A program made the translations under genes and the position numbers. Positions 9,716 through 18,773 of a stretch of 57,418 nt of DNA are shown in pieces. Source of the DNA: Acidobacteriota bacterium (lineage in GTDB: Bacteria > Acidobacteriota > Terriglobia > Bryobacterales > Bryobacteraceae); NCBI GenBank assembly GCA_026394075.1, contig JAPKYX010000282.1:1-57418 (forward strand), in the 5' to 3' direction. How positions within the stretch are numbered: position 1 is the stretch's first letter; each line of letters opens with the position of its first letter. The notes beneath the pieces are model-generated. The model was given only the letters and a program-made list of their open reading frames with translations. It searched no databases and was not told the DNA's origin.

Positions 9716-9753
9716 CCTGACCACCGGCGGGGGGCCTAGAGAGAACTACTGCT

Positions 9754-10326
9754 ATGAATTTCACAACCGTCAAAGAAGTGGAAGCAAGCGCGAAATCGCG
9801 CATGGAGAAAGTGCTGGATGGCCTGCTGCACGACATGGCCTCCATCCGTACCGGCCGGGCTTCGGTGAACCTGCTGGAAAACGTCCGCGTGGACTATTAC
9901 GGTACGCCCACCCCGATCAGCCAAGTGGGTACGCTGCATGTCCCGGAACCGGGCATGATCACCGTGCAGCCCTGGGACAATTCGATCATCAACGCCATCG
10001 AGAAGGCCATCCGCAACGCCGAACTGGGGTTGAACCCAGGCAACGACGGCAAGCTGATCCGCGTCCCGATTCCACCGCTGAACGAAGAGCGCCGCCGCGA
10101 ACTGGTGAAGAAGCTGCACGGAGTGGCCGAAGAACACCGCGTCGCCATCCGCAATGTCCGCCGCGATTCCAACGAATCGCTGAAGAAGTTGTTGAAGGAC
10201 AAAGCCATCAGTGAAGATGACGAGCGCCGGGCCTTGGAAGAAGTCCAGAAGCTGACCGATGGCATGATGGCCAAGCTGGACGCGGCGTCCAAGACCAAGG
10301 AAAAAGACATCCTCGAATTGAAGTAG
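9754..10326 (+). CDS. frr: ribosome recycling factor
   Basis: A 190-residue RRF, which splits post-termination ribosomes with EF-G. The markers are the N-terminal KSRMEKVLDGLLHDMASIRTGRAS, the VDYYGTPTPISQVGTL and QPWDNSIINAIEKAI blocks, and the C-terminal coiled-coil helix with VRRDSNESLKKLLKDKAISEDDE. Its length is close to the family norm of about 185. It follows pyrH by 38 bp and is followed 23 bp later by a secreted RidA-type gene with no terminator between them, so some readthrough is likely. Confidence 0.97.
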   Translation: MNFTTVKEVEASAKSRMEKVLDGLLHDMASIRTGRASVNLLENVRVDYYGTPTPISQVGTLHVPEPGMITVQPWDNSIINAIEKAIRNAELGLNPGNDGKLIRVPIPPLNEERRRELVKKLHGVAEEHRVAIRNVRRDSNESLKKLLKDKAISEDDERRALEEVQKLTDGMMAKLDAASKTKEKDILELK

Positions 10327-10349
10327 TTCAAAGTTAACCAGGAGACATT

Positions 10350-11456
10350 ATGCGGCGATCGGTACTGCTGTTCACATTGGCGGCGACGGTCGCCGCTTCG
10401 GTTTTTGGGGCTGACATCAAGGTGATCATTGCGGCGAACGGGGCCAAGCCGGCCGGGCCGTATTCACCGGGTCTGCTGGTGGGGGATTATCTGTACGTGG
10501 CGGGCCAGGGCTCCGCGCGGTCCGATGGCACGCGGCCGGAGGGTTTTGAACCCCAGGTCCACCAGTGCCTGAATAACGTCAAGGCAATTGTCGAAGGCGC
10601 CGGCTTGACCATGAACGATGTGGTCTATGCCCATCTCTACCTGGCCGACATCAAGAACTACGAGGCGGTGAACAAGATCTGGCCGACGTACTTCAAGGTG
10701 CTGCCCGCCCGCGCGACCGTGGGCATGGCCCGGCTGCCAACCGACCTTCCGATTGAGATCACGGTGGTGGCCTACAAGGGCGCGCGCACGCCGGTGACGC
10801 TGGCGGGTTCCACCTCGCCCGTGCCGATCTCACCCGGCATCCTCACCGCGGACCGCTTCTACGTGGCGGGCATCCTGGGCCGCGATGCCGACAAGGGCAC
10901 CATTCCCTCAACCCCACAGGGCCAGGTGGACATGGTGCTGTCGCGGCTGGACCGCGTGCTCGCTTCCGCAAAGATCAACAAGAATCACTTGGCGTTTGTG
11001 AACGTCTATCACACGCCCCAGATGCCGGTGGCGCTGGTGACGCGGGCGCTTTCCAAATACTGGAAAGCCGAGCGTCCGGCCCTGGCGCTGGTGGAGGTGG
11101 CCGCGCTGCCGTTTGGCACCAACGTCTCGATCACCGGCATTGCCGCGCGCAACCTGAAGGACCGCACCAAGGAAGGCGACTGCCTCAGCATTGGCACGAC
11201 GGACTTCTGCGCCCTGGCGCACGCTCCCGGAGCCGATGTGGCCGCGCAGACCACCGGCACGCTGAGCAAACTGAAGCTGGACAACGTCGTCGCCACCAAT
11301 CTCTATCTCGATTCAGTGGACGAGTTCGGCCAGATGAACGCCGCCTACGGTGAAGTGTTCAAGGGCAAGACGCTACCCTCCCGCACCACCGTTCAGCCGC
11401 TGAAGACGGGCACGCAACCGCACAAGTTCCGCTTCAGCTTCATCCGCGTCCGGTAG
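10350..11456 (+). CDS. secreted protein of three tandem RidA/YjgF-like domains
   Basis: A 368-residue protein beginning with a signal peptide (MRRSVLLFTLAATVAASVFG). Domain 1 (about 22-150) is a good RidA domain, with the start KPAGPYSPG, LYVAGQ, the conserved arginine in PARATVGMARLP and a following glutamate in IEITVVA. Domain 2 (about 155-275) keeps the RidA outline and the arginine in AERPALALVEVAALP but loses the glutamate (VSITGIA). Domain 3 (about 278-368) is shorter and diverged (SRTTVQPL). RidA proteins remove reactive enamine/imine intermediates in the cytoplasm and act as trimers with active sites between subunits. A single chain carrying three domains may form a pseudo-trimer outside the cytoplasm (inference). 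AGGAGA precedes the ATG. Confidence 0.85.
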   Translation: MRRSVLLFTLAATVAASVFGADIKVIIAANGAKPAGPYSPGLLVGDYLYVAGQGSARSDGTRPEGFEPQVHQCLNNVKAIVEGAGLTMNDVVYAHLYLADIKNYEAVNKIWPTYFKVLPARATVGMARLPTDLPIEITVVAYKGARTPVTLAGSTSPVPISPGILTADRFYVAGILGRDADKGTIPSTPQGQVDMVLSRLDRVLASAKINKNHLAFVNVYHTPQMPVALVTRALSKYWKAERPALALVEVAALPFGTNVSITGIAARNLKDRTKEGDCLSIGTTDFCALAHAPGADVAAQTTGTLSKLKLDNVVATNLYLDSVDEFGQMNAAYGEVFKGKTLPSRTTVQPLKTGTQPHKFRFSFIRVR

Positions 11457-11483
11457 CAGCCCGCTGCCCGTTTTGAAGTTTCC

Positions 11484-11547
11484 CGCAAAGACGCAAAGGC
11501 GCCAAGAATGAACCTTTCTTTGGCCTTTGCGTCTTTGCGTCTTTGCG
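11484..11547. repeat. long inverted repeat (CGCAAAGACGCAAAG type) between convergent genes
   Basis: The 15-bp arm at 11484-11498 is the exact reverse complement of 11525-11539, and of a second overlapping register at 11533-11547, because the right arm contains the CTTTGCGT unit three times. Pairing continues inward with a small bulge (GGCGCCAA against TTGGCC). It lies between the plus-strand RidA gene and the minus-strand TIM-barrel gene, where it could end transcription from both sides. Confidence 0.7.
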
Positions 11548-11576
11548 TGGCATCCTGCAGGCCATCTGCCGGAGCA

Positions 11577-12464
11577 TCAGCGGCTGGACCAAGCTAGGTT
11601 ACGGACATCGCGGAGTGTCGTCAACGCGTCCTTGGTAGGGATGTATTCCATTCCCACGTAGCCCGAAAAGCCGGTTTGTTCGATGGCCCGAAAGACGCTG
11701 CTGAAGTTGATTTCGCCCGTGCCCGGCTCATGCCGCCCCGGCACATCGGCGACGTGAATGTGGCCGATGGCTGAGATGTTCTGCCGGATCGTTTCGATGA
11801 GGTTTCCCTCCATGATCTGCACGTGGTAGAGGTCGTAGAGAATCTTGAGGAACGGGCTTCCCACTTCACGCACCATCGCAAACGCCTCCGGTGTGCGGTC
11901 GAGAAAATAGTCGGCGTGGTTGTTGCCCTTGGGGTTTAATGGCTCCACCGAAGCCAGCGTATTGATCACTTCGACGATCATGGTGATCCCCAAGGGGGCC
12001 ACGATGTCGTGGGCGCGCTTCAAGCCTTCCACCATATTCAAGTGTTGCTGCGCGCGGGAAAGCTTCGGCACCTTGAAGCCGCTCAAGACCACCAGCATGC
12101 GGCTCTCCAAGCGGCGGGCGGCCTCAGCGGAGGCACGCAGCTCCGCCAGAAAGCCGTCGCGTTCCGCCGGGTCGCACAGGCCCATGCCGATGGGGTTCAC
12201 GCCGCGATTGCCCACCAGACAAACGCATTCCAGCTTCAGCCGCCGCTGCAGGGCCACGATCTGCTGCGCGTCCACTGCCCGCCAGTCGCCAAACTCATAG
12301 CCCTGGTAACCCGCCTGCGCCACCTTCTCCAACTGCTGGGGCAGGGTGAGGCCGGGAAACAGCGGCTCCACGCGGACCGACAAGTTCAGCCGGGGCCGGG
12401 AACTTGTTTGAGCGCTGGGCAGAGCGCCGACGGCCGGCCAGGTGAGCAGTGTGCGGCGTTGCAT
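11577..12464 (-). CDS. hydroxypyruvate isomerase-like TIM-barrel protein with export signal
   Basis: A 295-residue protein of the xylose-isomerase-like TIM-barrel superfamily, closest in pattern to hydroxypyruvate isomerase (Hyi). Clear family blocks are MIVEVINTLA (metal-binding Glu), LKILYDLYHVQIMEGNLIET, IGHIHVADVPGRHEPGTGEI and the C-terminal YVGMEYIPT (second Glu). The N-terminus (MQRRTLLTWPAVGALPSAQ) has twin arginines and a hydrophobic stretch, so it may be exported by Tat, which is unusual for cytoplasmic Hyi. It is divergent from the bicupin gene, with 53 bp containing an ATATAAC tract between their starts. The real substrate could be another small sugar or keto-sugar. Confidence 0.85.
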   Translation of the reverse strand: MQRRTLLTWPAVGALPSAQTSSRPRLNLSVRVEPLFPGLTLPQQLEKVAQAGYQGYEFGDWRAVDAQQIVALQRRLKLECVCLVGNRGVNPIGMGLCDPAERDGFLAELRASAEAARRLESRMLVVLSGFKVPKLSRAQQHLNMVEGLKRAHDIVAPLGITMIVEVINTLASVEPLNPKGNNHADYFLDRTPEAFAMVREVGSPFLKILYDLYHVQIMEGNLIETIRQNISAIGHIHVADVPGRHEPGTGEINFSSVFRAIEQTGFSGYVGMEYIPTKDALTTLRDVRNLAWSSR

Positions 12465-12517
12465 GGTTCGAAGGGGCAGACGTTTGTTATATCATCGTCC
12501 CCGAAGCGCGCGAATTC

Positions 12518-13294
12518 ATGTTCTCTCAACCCCTGCTCATTACCCTGATCCTGGCCTCGGCGGCAACGCTGGAGGCCCAGTCGATTCGCGTGGTCCGCTT
12601 CTCAGAGAGTGATCCGTTCCGCATGGGTGAGGTTACTTCGCGCCGCATCATCCACCCGGGCCTGGGGGCCAAGAAAACGACACTGAACCTCTCCGTTTCG
12701 CAGCCCGGCGCTGAGTTCGCGCAGCATGTGCATGACTACTCCGACGACACGATCCTGGTGCTGGAAGGCGAGGTCAACCTGCGGCAAGGCGATTCGTTGC
12801 GCTTGTTCAAGGCCGGTGAGTGCGCCTTTGTGCCCACCGGGCAGATCCACGGCACCGTGACGGCCGGCAAGGGCGACGCGGTGATGATCAGCTTCCAGAA
12901 TCCACCGGACTTGATTTTGTATGCCGGTGCGCGCGATTCGAAAAAGACCGGCATCGCACCCAAGGGCGACATCACGCCGGGTGCGGTGAAGTACGTTGAC
13001 TTTGGACACACCGAGGGTCTCTTTACGTCTCCCAAGATCGGCTCGCAGCGCGCGGCAGGTGCCCACCGGAAGCTGAAGCCCGGAGAATCGTTCCGGACCC
13101 GTGTCGAAAATGAGGGTGAGCAGTTGCTGTTTGTCTGGAAGGGCGCGCTGAAGGTGAGCGATGGCAAGACCACGTACCTGGCCGGGGAGCGCGACACGGT
13201 GTTCATCCAAGGTGCAGCGCAGCTCACCGTCACTGCCGATGCTCCGGGTACCGAGATCATCCAGGTGCAAGCACCGCTGGTGGAGAACAAGTAG
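12518..13294 (+). CDS. secreted bicupin protein
   Basis: A 258-residue protein with a signal peptide (MFSQPLLITLILASAATLEAQ) and two cupin folds. The first (about 35-135) has the metal-site pattern HVHDYSDDTILVLEGE and ends with FVPTGQIHGTV, so it can bind a metal through its histidines. The second (about 160-255) keeps the cupin outline (GEQLLFVWKGALKVSDG) but lacks the histidine cluster and is probably structural. The ATG at 12518 is chosen because an upstream in-frame start would overlap the divergent TIM-barrel gene and put non-signal residues in front of the signal peptide. It lies 6 bp before an oxidoreductase gene, so it is probably part of the same sugar-related operon. Substrate unknown. 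Confidence 0.8.
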   Translation: MFSQPLLITLILASAATLEAQSIRVVRFSESDPFRMGEVTSRRIIHPGLGAKKTTLNLSVSQPGAEFAQHVHDYSDDTILVLEGEVNLRQGDSLRLFKAGECAFVPTGQIHGTVTAGKGDAVMISFQNPPDLILYAGARDSKKTGIAPKGDITPGAVKYVDFGHTEGLFTSPKIGSQRAAGAHRKLKPGESFRTRVENEGEQLLFVWKGALKVSDGKTTYLAGERDTVFIQGAAQLTVTADAPGTEIIQVQAPLVENK

Positions 13295-13300
13295 CCGCCG

Positions 13301-14335
13301 ATGACTCGACGCACGTTTGCTCATCTGGCCGCCGCCGCACCGCTGGCTGCTGCTGGCACCGGAAAGATCCGCGCGGCAATGGTGGGCACGGGGCACGGCC
13401 ACGCCGCCAGCAAGATCAAGGCTCTGCTGAGCATGCCGGAGTATGAGTTCGTCGGCCTGTGCCGCCCGGACGCGCAGGATCCGGCGATTGGTGACGTTTT
13501 CGGCCAAGTCCCCGCGCTCGACTATCCGGCCGTGCTGAAGGATTCGTCCATCGAGTTCATTGCGGTGGAAGGTGCGGACGCGGAGCAGAATCTGGCCTGG
13601 GCGCAACTGGCCATCAGCGCGGGCAAGTGGGTGCACCTGGACAAGCCGCCCGGGGCAAATCTAAAGGGGCTGCAATGGCTGCTCGAGGAGGCAGCCAAGC
13701 GCGGACGCATCGTGCAGATGGGCTACCAGTGGCGTTATCACTCAGGGATGCAGGCGGCGATGGAAGCGGCCCGTCAAGGCTGGCTGGGCCGTGTCTATCG
13801 CTTCCGCGCCTCGATCGACAAACCCATCGATGCGGACGAGCGCAAGCACTTGGCCAAGTATCGCGGTGGCATGATGTTCTCTGAAGGCTGCCATCTCATT
13901 GACCGCGCCACGGCCTTGCTGGGCAAGCCCACCAAGGTGACGGGCTTCATTCGCCATCATTCGCCCATTGCGGATGGGCTGGCTGACAATTCGCTGGTGG
14001 TGCTGGATTACCCGAACGCGGTGGCCGAGATTTCGCTGGCGGGGTTTGATCCGCTGGGCAACCAACACCGCTATGTCGAGATCCTGGGCACCAATGGTTC
14101 GGCCAAGGCGCAACCGTTTGCGCCGGTGCGGCTGACGGTGGAATTGAAGAAGGCTGCTGGTCCGTACAAGGCGGGCTTGCAGACGCTGGAACCACCCAGC
14201 CCCCCGGGACTGGGCTACACACCCGACTTTGCCGAGATGGCGGCCGTGATTCGCCAGGGCGCGAAGCCCACCTATTCAGCCGAGCATGATCTGATGACGC
14301 AGGCCGTGTTGCTGGAAGCCTGCGGGATGCTCTAG
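13301..14335 (+). CDS. Gfo/Idh/MocA-family oxidoreductase
   Basis: A 344-residue NAD(P)-dependent oxidoreductase-like protein. After a Tat-like leader (MTRRTFAHLAAAAPLAAAG) comes a Rossmann fold with a modified nucleotide loop (MVGTGHGHAASKI, GTGHGH instead of the usual GxGxxG). WVHLDKPPG stands where the catalytic EKP motif normally lies (Asp for Glu, Lys kept), and GCHLIDRA carries the usual conserved His. It starts 6 bp after the bicupin gene and is followed by a second, more canonical family member. Family members oxidise or reduce sugars and sugar derivatives; this substrate cannot be told. Confidence 0.88.
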   Translation: MTRRTFAHLAAAAPLAAAGTGKIRAAMVGTGHGHAASKIKALLSMPEYEFVGLCRPDAQDPAIGDVFGQVPALDYPAVLKDSSIEFIAVEGADAEQNLAWAQLAISAGKWVHLDKPPGANLKGLQWLLEEAAKRGRIVQMGYQWRYHSGMQAAMEAARQGWLGRVYRFRASIDKPIDADERKHLAKYRGGMMFSEGCHLIDRATALLGKPTKVTGFIRHHSPIADGLADNSLVVLDYPNAVAEISLAGFDPLGNQHRYVEILGTNGSAKAQPFAPVRLTVELKKAAGPYKAGLQTLEPPSPPGLGYTPDFAEMAAVIRQGAKPTYSAEHDLMTQAVLLEACGML

Positions 14336-14369
14336 GCACTTGAAACCGACCCCAGCAGGAGAACGAACA

Positions 14370-15491
14370 ATGAACACCGTATCGAGACGCTCACTAGTGC
14401 AAGCCGCCACGCTGGTTCCGTTGCAGGCCGTCCGCGGCAGCGCGCAGAATTCGGCCCTCAAGATTGGCCTCATCGGCGCAGGCAGCCGTGGCACCTACAC
14501 GGCCACCACGATCAACAAGAACCCCGGCGCCAAAGTGACGGCGATCTGTGACGTCGTCGAAAGCCAGGTGGCCAATGCCAAGGTGAAGATCGGCGCGCCG
14601 GACGCGAAGGCGTACACGAACTTCCAAGAGCTGCTGGCCAGTGACGTGGATGCGGTGATGATCGCCACGCCGGTCTATCTGCACCCGGAGCACTTTGAGG
14701 CCGCCGTGAAGTCCGGCAAGCACATCTACATGGAAAAGCCCGCGGGCCTGGATGTGGCGGGCTGCAAGCGCGTGATGCGCGCGGCCGACAGTGCGGACCG
14801 CAAGGTGAACATCACGTTCGGCTTCCAGCAGCGCTACGGCGGCGTCTACGTCAAGGCCAAGCAGATGCTGGAATCGGGCGCCATCGGCAAGATCCGCGAA
14901 GTGCACGGCGAGTTTCTGAAGTTCGCTCTGCAAGGCAATGAGCCGCCGCTGCCCGCGCCACGCAACGAGAAAGAGAAGCTGGAGCAGTGGAAGCTGTGGC
15001 GGTCGACGTTTGGCGAAGTGATCGTCGAGACGTATGTCCACAACCTGGATGCCATCAACTGGTTTATGGGCGCGCACCCGCTGAAGGCTATCGGCACCGG
15101 TGGCCGCACGGTGGAGAAGCGTGGTGATCTGCTGGACCACTTAAGCGTCACCTACGACTACCCGGGCAACGTGCAGATGACCTTTGCCGGATCGCAGATG
15201 ACGCCCAAGTTTTTCCGGTCGAACAAGGAGCGCTACATCGGCGAGAACGGCTTTATCGAAACGGCGCGCGAATACTGGACCTACAACACCGGCGCGGGTC
15301 CGGTGACCGAGAAGTCCGGCCACGACATCACGCAGGACGCACTGCAAGCGTTCGTGCAGCGCATTGCGGAAGGCAAGCCGGAGAACGTTGGCGTGCGCGC
15401 GGCGGAGAGCACGCTGACCTCGATTCTGGGGCAGATGGCGATCGACCGGAAGCGCGAAGTCACCTGGGACGAGATGATGCGCAGCGCGTAA
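14370..15491 (+). CDS. Gfo/Idh/MocA-family oxidoreductase with Tat-type signal
   Basis: A 373-residue protein with leader MNTVSRRSLVQAATLVPLQA (twin-Arg), the Rossmann loop IGLIGAGSRGTY, the catalytic-type motif IYMEKPAGLDV and the C-terminal oxidoreductase domain (EVIVETYVHNLDAINWFMG). The ATG at 14370 is preferred over the in-frame TTG at 14340 because AGGAGAACG (14356 on) lies at ribosome-binding distance. It follows the first oxidoreductase by 34 bp and precedes the TonB-dependent receptor by 46 bp. Periplasmic members of this family can act with substrate held after uptake across the outer membrane (inference). Confidence 0.9.
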   Translation: MNTVSRRSLVQAATLVPLQAVRGSAQNSALKIGLIGAGSRGTYTATTINKNPGAKVTAICDVVESQVANAKVKIGAPDAKAYTNFQELLASDVDAVMIATPVYLHPEHFEAAVKSGKHIYMEKPAGLDVAGCKRVMRAADSADRKVNITFGFQQRYGGVYVKAKQMLESGAIGKIREVHGEFLKFALQGNEPPLPAPRNEKEKLEQWKLWRSTFGEVIVETYVHNLDAINWFMGAHPLKAIGTGGRTVEKRGDLLDHLSVTYDYPGNVQMTFAGSQMTPKFFRSNKERYIGENGFIETAREYWTYNTGAGPVTEKSGHDITQDALQAFVQRIAEGKPENVGVRAAESTLTSILGQMAIDRKREVTWDEMMRSA

Positions 15492-15537
15492 AGCGGCCAT
15501 CTGATACAACATTCAAGCAGCAGGGAGCAAGAAAGTT

Positions 15538-18500
15538 ATGAGATCAATCATTTTATTTATGGCCACCGCCGCGTTGTGGGCCAGTTCAGCCTGGGCCCAG
15601 AATGTCAGCGGCTCCATCACCGGTACGGTGACGGATTCCAGCGGCGGCGTGGTGCCTTCCGCCAAAGCCACCGCACGCAACAGCGGAACCGCGGCGGTGT
15701 TCACCGCCACCGCCAGCGCCGATGGCGTCTACTTTCTGCGCAATCTGCCGGTGGGCGAATACGACATTGTCGTCGAAGCGGCCGGCTTCCAGAAGTTTGA
15801 GGTGAAAGACGTCCGGCTTCAGGTCAACGAAGTCACGCGCCTGGATGTCCGGTTGAGCGTGGGCGCCACCACGGAGACAGTTACCGTGCAGGCCAACGCG
15901 GTGAACGTGGACACCACCACCTCTACGCTGAAGGCCGTGGTGGATCAGAAGCGCATCGAGGAACTGCCGCTGAATGGCCGCAACGCCACGCAGTTGATGC
16001 GGCTGATTGTCGGCGTCACCAGCGACCCTGGGGCCAACGTCACCTCCGGCACCACGTACCCAGGCACCAATCCCGTATCGGTGAACGGCGGCCGGGCCAA
16101 CACCACCAACTACGTACTGGATGGAGCGCAGAACAACGATGTCTATTCCAACGCCCCTGCGCCGTTGCCCAACCCGCACGCTCTGCAGGAGTTCAGCGTG
16201 CAGACCAACAACTTCTCCGCCGAGTTCGGCCGCCAGTCGGGCGGCGTGGTGAATGCGGTCACCAAATCGGGCACCAATGAACTGCATGGTTCGGCGTTTG
16301 AGTTTGTCCGCAACCAGTCATTGAATGCGACCAACTATTTCTCGCCCATCGTCAATGGCTCAAAGCTGCGCGATGGCTTGAAGCGTAACCAGTTCGGCGG
16401 CACCATCGGCGGCCCGCTGGTGATCCCGAAGGTCTACAACGGCCGCGACAAGACGTTTTTCTTCTTCTCCTATCAATCGACGATCATCAAGCGCGCGCCG
16501 GTTTCCGCACAGCGTCTGGTGGCGACGGAAGCCCAGAAGAATGGCAACTTCGCGAATCTGCTGCCGCGCGTGATCCGCGACCCCGGCACCACGCAGCCCT
16601 ATCCCGGCAACCTGATTCCGGCGGCGCAGTTCCACCCGGTCTCGCGCGCTGTGCTGGCCAAGGTGCCCAATCCGACCTCCGGCAACACCATCTTCACGGC
16701 TGCACCGAACAACTCCAATGACGACCAGATTCTGGCCCGTGGCGACCATGCCATTTCCGATCGCAACCGCATCTCCGGCCGCTACTACCGCAGCTGGGCC
16801 AGCGCTACATCGTTCCTGAATCCGAACAACTATCTCGAACAGAACAGCGGCGGCAACTGGATCAACGAGAGTGTCTCCATCACGGACACGCACACCTTTA
16901 CGCCGAACCTGACCAACCAGGCGCTGTTCAGCTTCAATCGCCTGGACGGCTACTTCGTGCCGCCGCAGCCGGACAAGAGCTTGGCCTCACTGGGTTTGAA
17001 CTACTACAACGACCCGATCATCAAGTGGGACATTGCCATCGCCGGCTATTTCTCGATCAACACGGGCGACACCAATTCGTTCCCGCGCAAGGAATTCCAG
17101 TACCTGGACACGTTGCGCTGGACCAAGGGCAAGCATCAGTTGACGATGGGCGGCGAGTACGCGCACGGGTCCAATGACATCGTGAACAACTTCCGCGCCA
17201 ACGGCCAGTGGAACTTCAATGGAGCCGCGCCCTTCACGACGGACGCGCTGGCCGACTTTGTGATTGGCCGCTACAACTCACTGACGCAAGGGATCGGCGA
17301 ATACAAGGGCACGCGCGTGCGCCGCTTCTCGGGCTTCGTCCAGGATTCCTGGAAGGTCTCGCGGCGTTTGACGGTGGACCTGGGCGTCCGCTGGGAGCCG
17401 TTCACGCCGTATACCGATGCCTTGAACAAGATCGCGGTGTGGCGTCCGGCGGAGCAGTCGACGCGCTACATCAATGCACCCAAGGGCGTGATCTACGCCG
17501 GTGACCCGAGCGTCTCCAAAGGCACCGTGCCGACCGTGTGGACCAACTTCGGCCCGCGGCTGGGCTTTGCGCTGGATGTGTTCGGCGATGGCAAGACCTC
17601 GCTGCGCGGCGGCTATGGCGTTTTCTACGACTGGACCAACACCATCTCCACCAACAGCCAGGCTACGCAAGCCCCGTTTGGCACGGTGGTGACCGTGTTC
17701 GGCAACGCGAACAACAGCTTCACCAACCCCTGGGCAGGCACCACCAACCCCTTCCCTGCCCCGCTGAACCCGCCTTCGACGGCGACGTTCCCGGCCTACA
17801 CTTCGCAGTTCCTCTATGCGGCCAATTTCCGGAACCCCTACATCCAATCCTGGAACCTGACGCTGGAACGCGAAGTCTTCGGCGGCTTCGTCATGCGTAC
17901 TTCCTACGCGGCATCCAAGGGCACGCGCCTGGGCGTGGGCCGTGAATTGAACCCCGCTACCTACGTGGTGGGTGCGACCACCGCCACGACGAACCAGCGC
18001 CGTCCGCTGGGCCCGGCACTGGGGGCGACGCCGATTCTCGAAAGCGTCAGCAACTCTACCTTCCATTCGCTGCAAGTGACGCTGGAACGGCGCTTCTCCA
18101 AAGGCTTGACGATCCTGACCAACTACCAGTTCGCCAAGTCGATCGACGACACGTCACAGAACAAGGTGAATGGCATTGCTCGCACCAACCCCACCAATCA
18201 GGCCTATGACAAGGGGCTTTCTGAGTTCCACCGCGCCCACGTCTTCAACTTCTCCGGCCTGTGGGATCTGCCGTGGTCGCCCAAGGCGGGCGCGGGACGG
18301 TTCCTGTTCGGTGGTTGGAGCATGAACGGCATCGTCAACCTCAACACGGGCCAGCCGTTCACCGTCGGCAGCGGCGTGGACAACGCGCGCACCGGCACTG
18401 GCGGCCAGCGGGCGGATATGGTGGGCGACCCGAACTTGCCGACCGGTCGCGCGCGGCAGGATGTGGTGCTCGAATACCTTCGCAAGACCGCCTTCACGCC

Positions 18501-18759
18501 CAATGCCATCGGCACATTCGGCAACCTGGGCCGCAACACGTTCTTTGGTCCGGGGCTGGCCAACGTCGATCTGGGCTTAGTGAAGAACTTCAAGTACAAC
18601 GAACGGGTGAACACGTTCCTCCGCTTTGAGGCATTCAACGCCCTGAACCGGGTAAACTTGGGCAATCCCGTGGCCACGCAGAACAGCGCCAACTTCATGC
18701 GCATTACCAGTGCGGGTGATCCGCGAATTCTGCAGGTGGCCCTGCGGATGACCTTCTAG
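15538..18759 (+). CDS. Oar-like TonB-dependent receptor with carboxypeptidase-regulatory domain
   Basis: A 1073-residue outer-membrane protein. It has a signal peptide (1-20), a carboxypeptidase-regulatory-like beta-sandwich (about 24-105, GSITGTVTDSSGGVVPSA... GEYDIVVEAAGF), a plug region (ELPLNGRNATQLMRL, VNGGRANTTNYVLDGAQNND, NNFSAEFGRQSGGVVNAVTK) and a long barrel ending in the aromatic F of ALRMTF, the usual outer-membrane signature. These receptors are greatly expanded in Acidobacteria and are generally thought to import oligosaccharides or other large ligands. It lies between oxidoreductases and an Asp-box protein, which fits sugar uptake. AGGGAGCAAG precedes the ATG. Confidence 0.92.
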   Translation: MRSIILFMATAALWASSAWAQNVSGSITGTVTDSSGGVVPSAKATARNSGTAAVFTATASADGVYFLRNLPVGEYDIVVEAAGFQKFEVKDVRLQVNEVTRLDVRLSVGATTETVTVQANAVNVDTTTSTLKAVVDQKRIEELPLNGRNATQLMRLIVGVTSDPGANVTSGTTYPGTNPVSVNGGRANTTNYVLDGAQNNDVYSNAPAPLPNPHALQEFSVQTNNFSAEFGRQSGGVVNAVTKSGTNELHGSAFEFVRNQSLNATNYFSPIVNGSKLRDGLKRNQFGGTIGGPLVIPKVYNGRDKTFFFFSYQSTIIKRAPVSAQRLVATEAQKNGNFANLLPRVIRDPGTTQPYPGNLIPAAQFHPVSRAVLAKVPNPTSGNTIFTAAPNNSNDDQILARGDHAISDRNRISGRYYRSWASATSFLNPNNYLEQNSGGNWINESVSITDTHTFTPNLTNQALFSFNRLDGYFVPPQPDKSLASLGLNYYNDPIIKWDIAIAGYFSINTGDTNSFPRKEFQYLDTLRWTKGKHQLTMGGEYAHGSNDIVNNFRANGQWNFNGAAPFTTDALADFVIGRYNSLTQGIGEYKGTRVRRFSGFVQDSWKVSRRLTVDLGVRWEPFTPYTDALNKIAVWRPAEQSTRYINAPKGVIYAGDPSVSKGTVPTVWTNFGPRLGFALDVFGDGKTSLRGGYGVFYDWTNTISTNSQATQAPFGTVVTVFGNANNSFTNPWAGTTNPFPAPLNPPSTATFPAYTSQFLYAANFRNPYIQSWNLTLEREVFGGFVMRTSYAASKGTRLGVGRELNPATYVVGATTATTNQRRPLGPALGATPILESVSNSTFHSLQVTLERRFSKGLTILTNYQFAKSIDDTSQNKVNGIARTNPTNQAYDKGLSEFHRAHVFNFSGLWDLPWSPKAGAGRFLFGGWSMNGIVNLNTGQPFTVGSGVDNARTGTGGQRADMVGDPNLPTGRARQDVVLEYLRKTAFTPNAIGTFGNLGRNTFFGPGLANVDLGLVKNFKYNERVNTFLRFEAFNALNRVNLGNPVATQNSANFMRITSAGDPRILQVALRMTF

Positions 18760-18773
18760 AGACCGGAGATCGA

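Noticed and set aside
8038-9724. Long minus-strand frames opposite tsf and pyrH
   Set aside because: Antisense shadows of well-recognised conserved genes; no ribosome-binding site or homology pattern.
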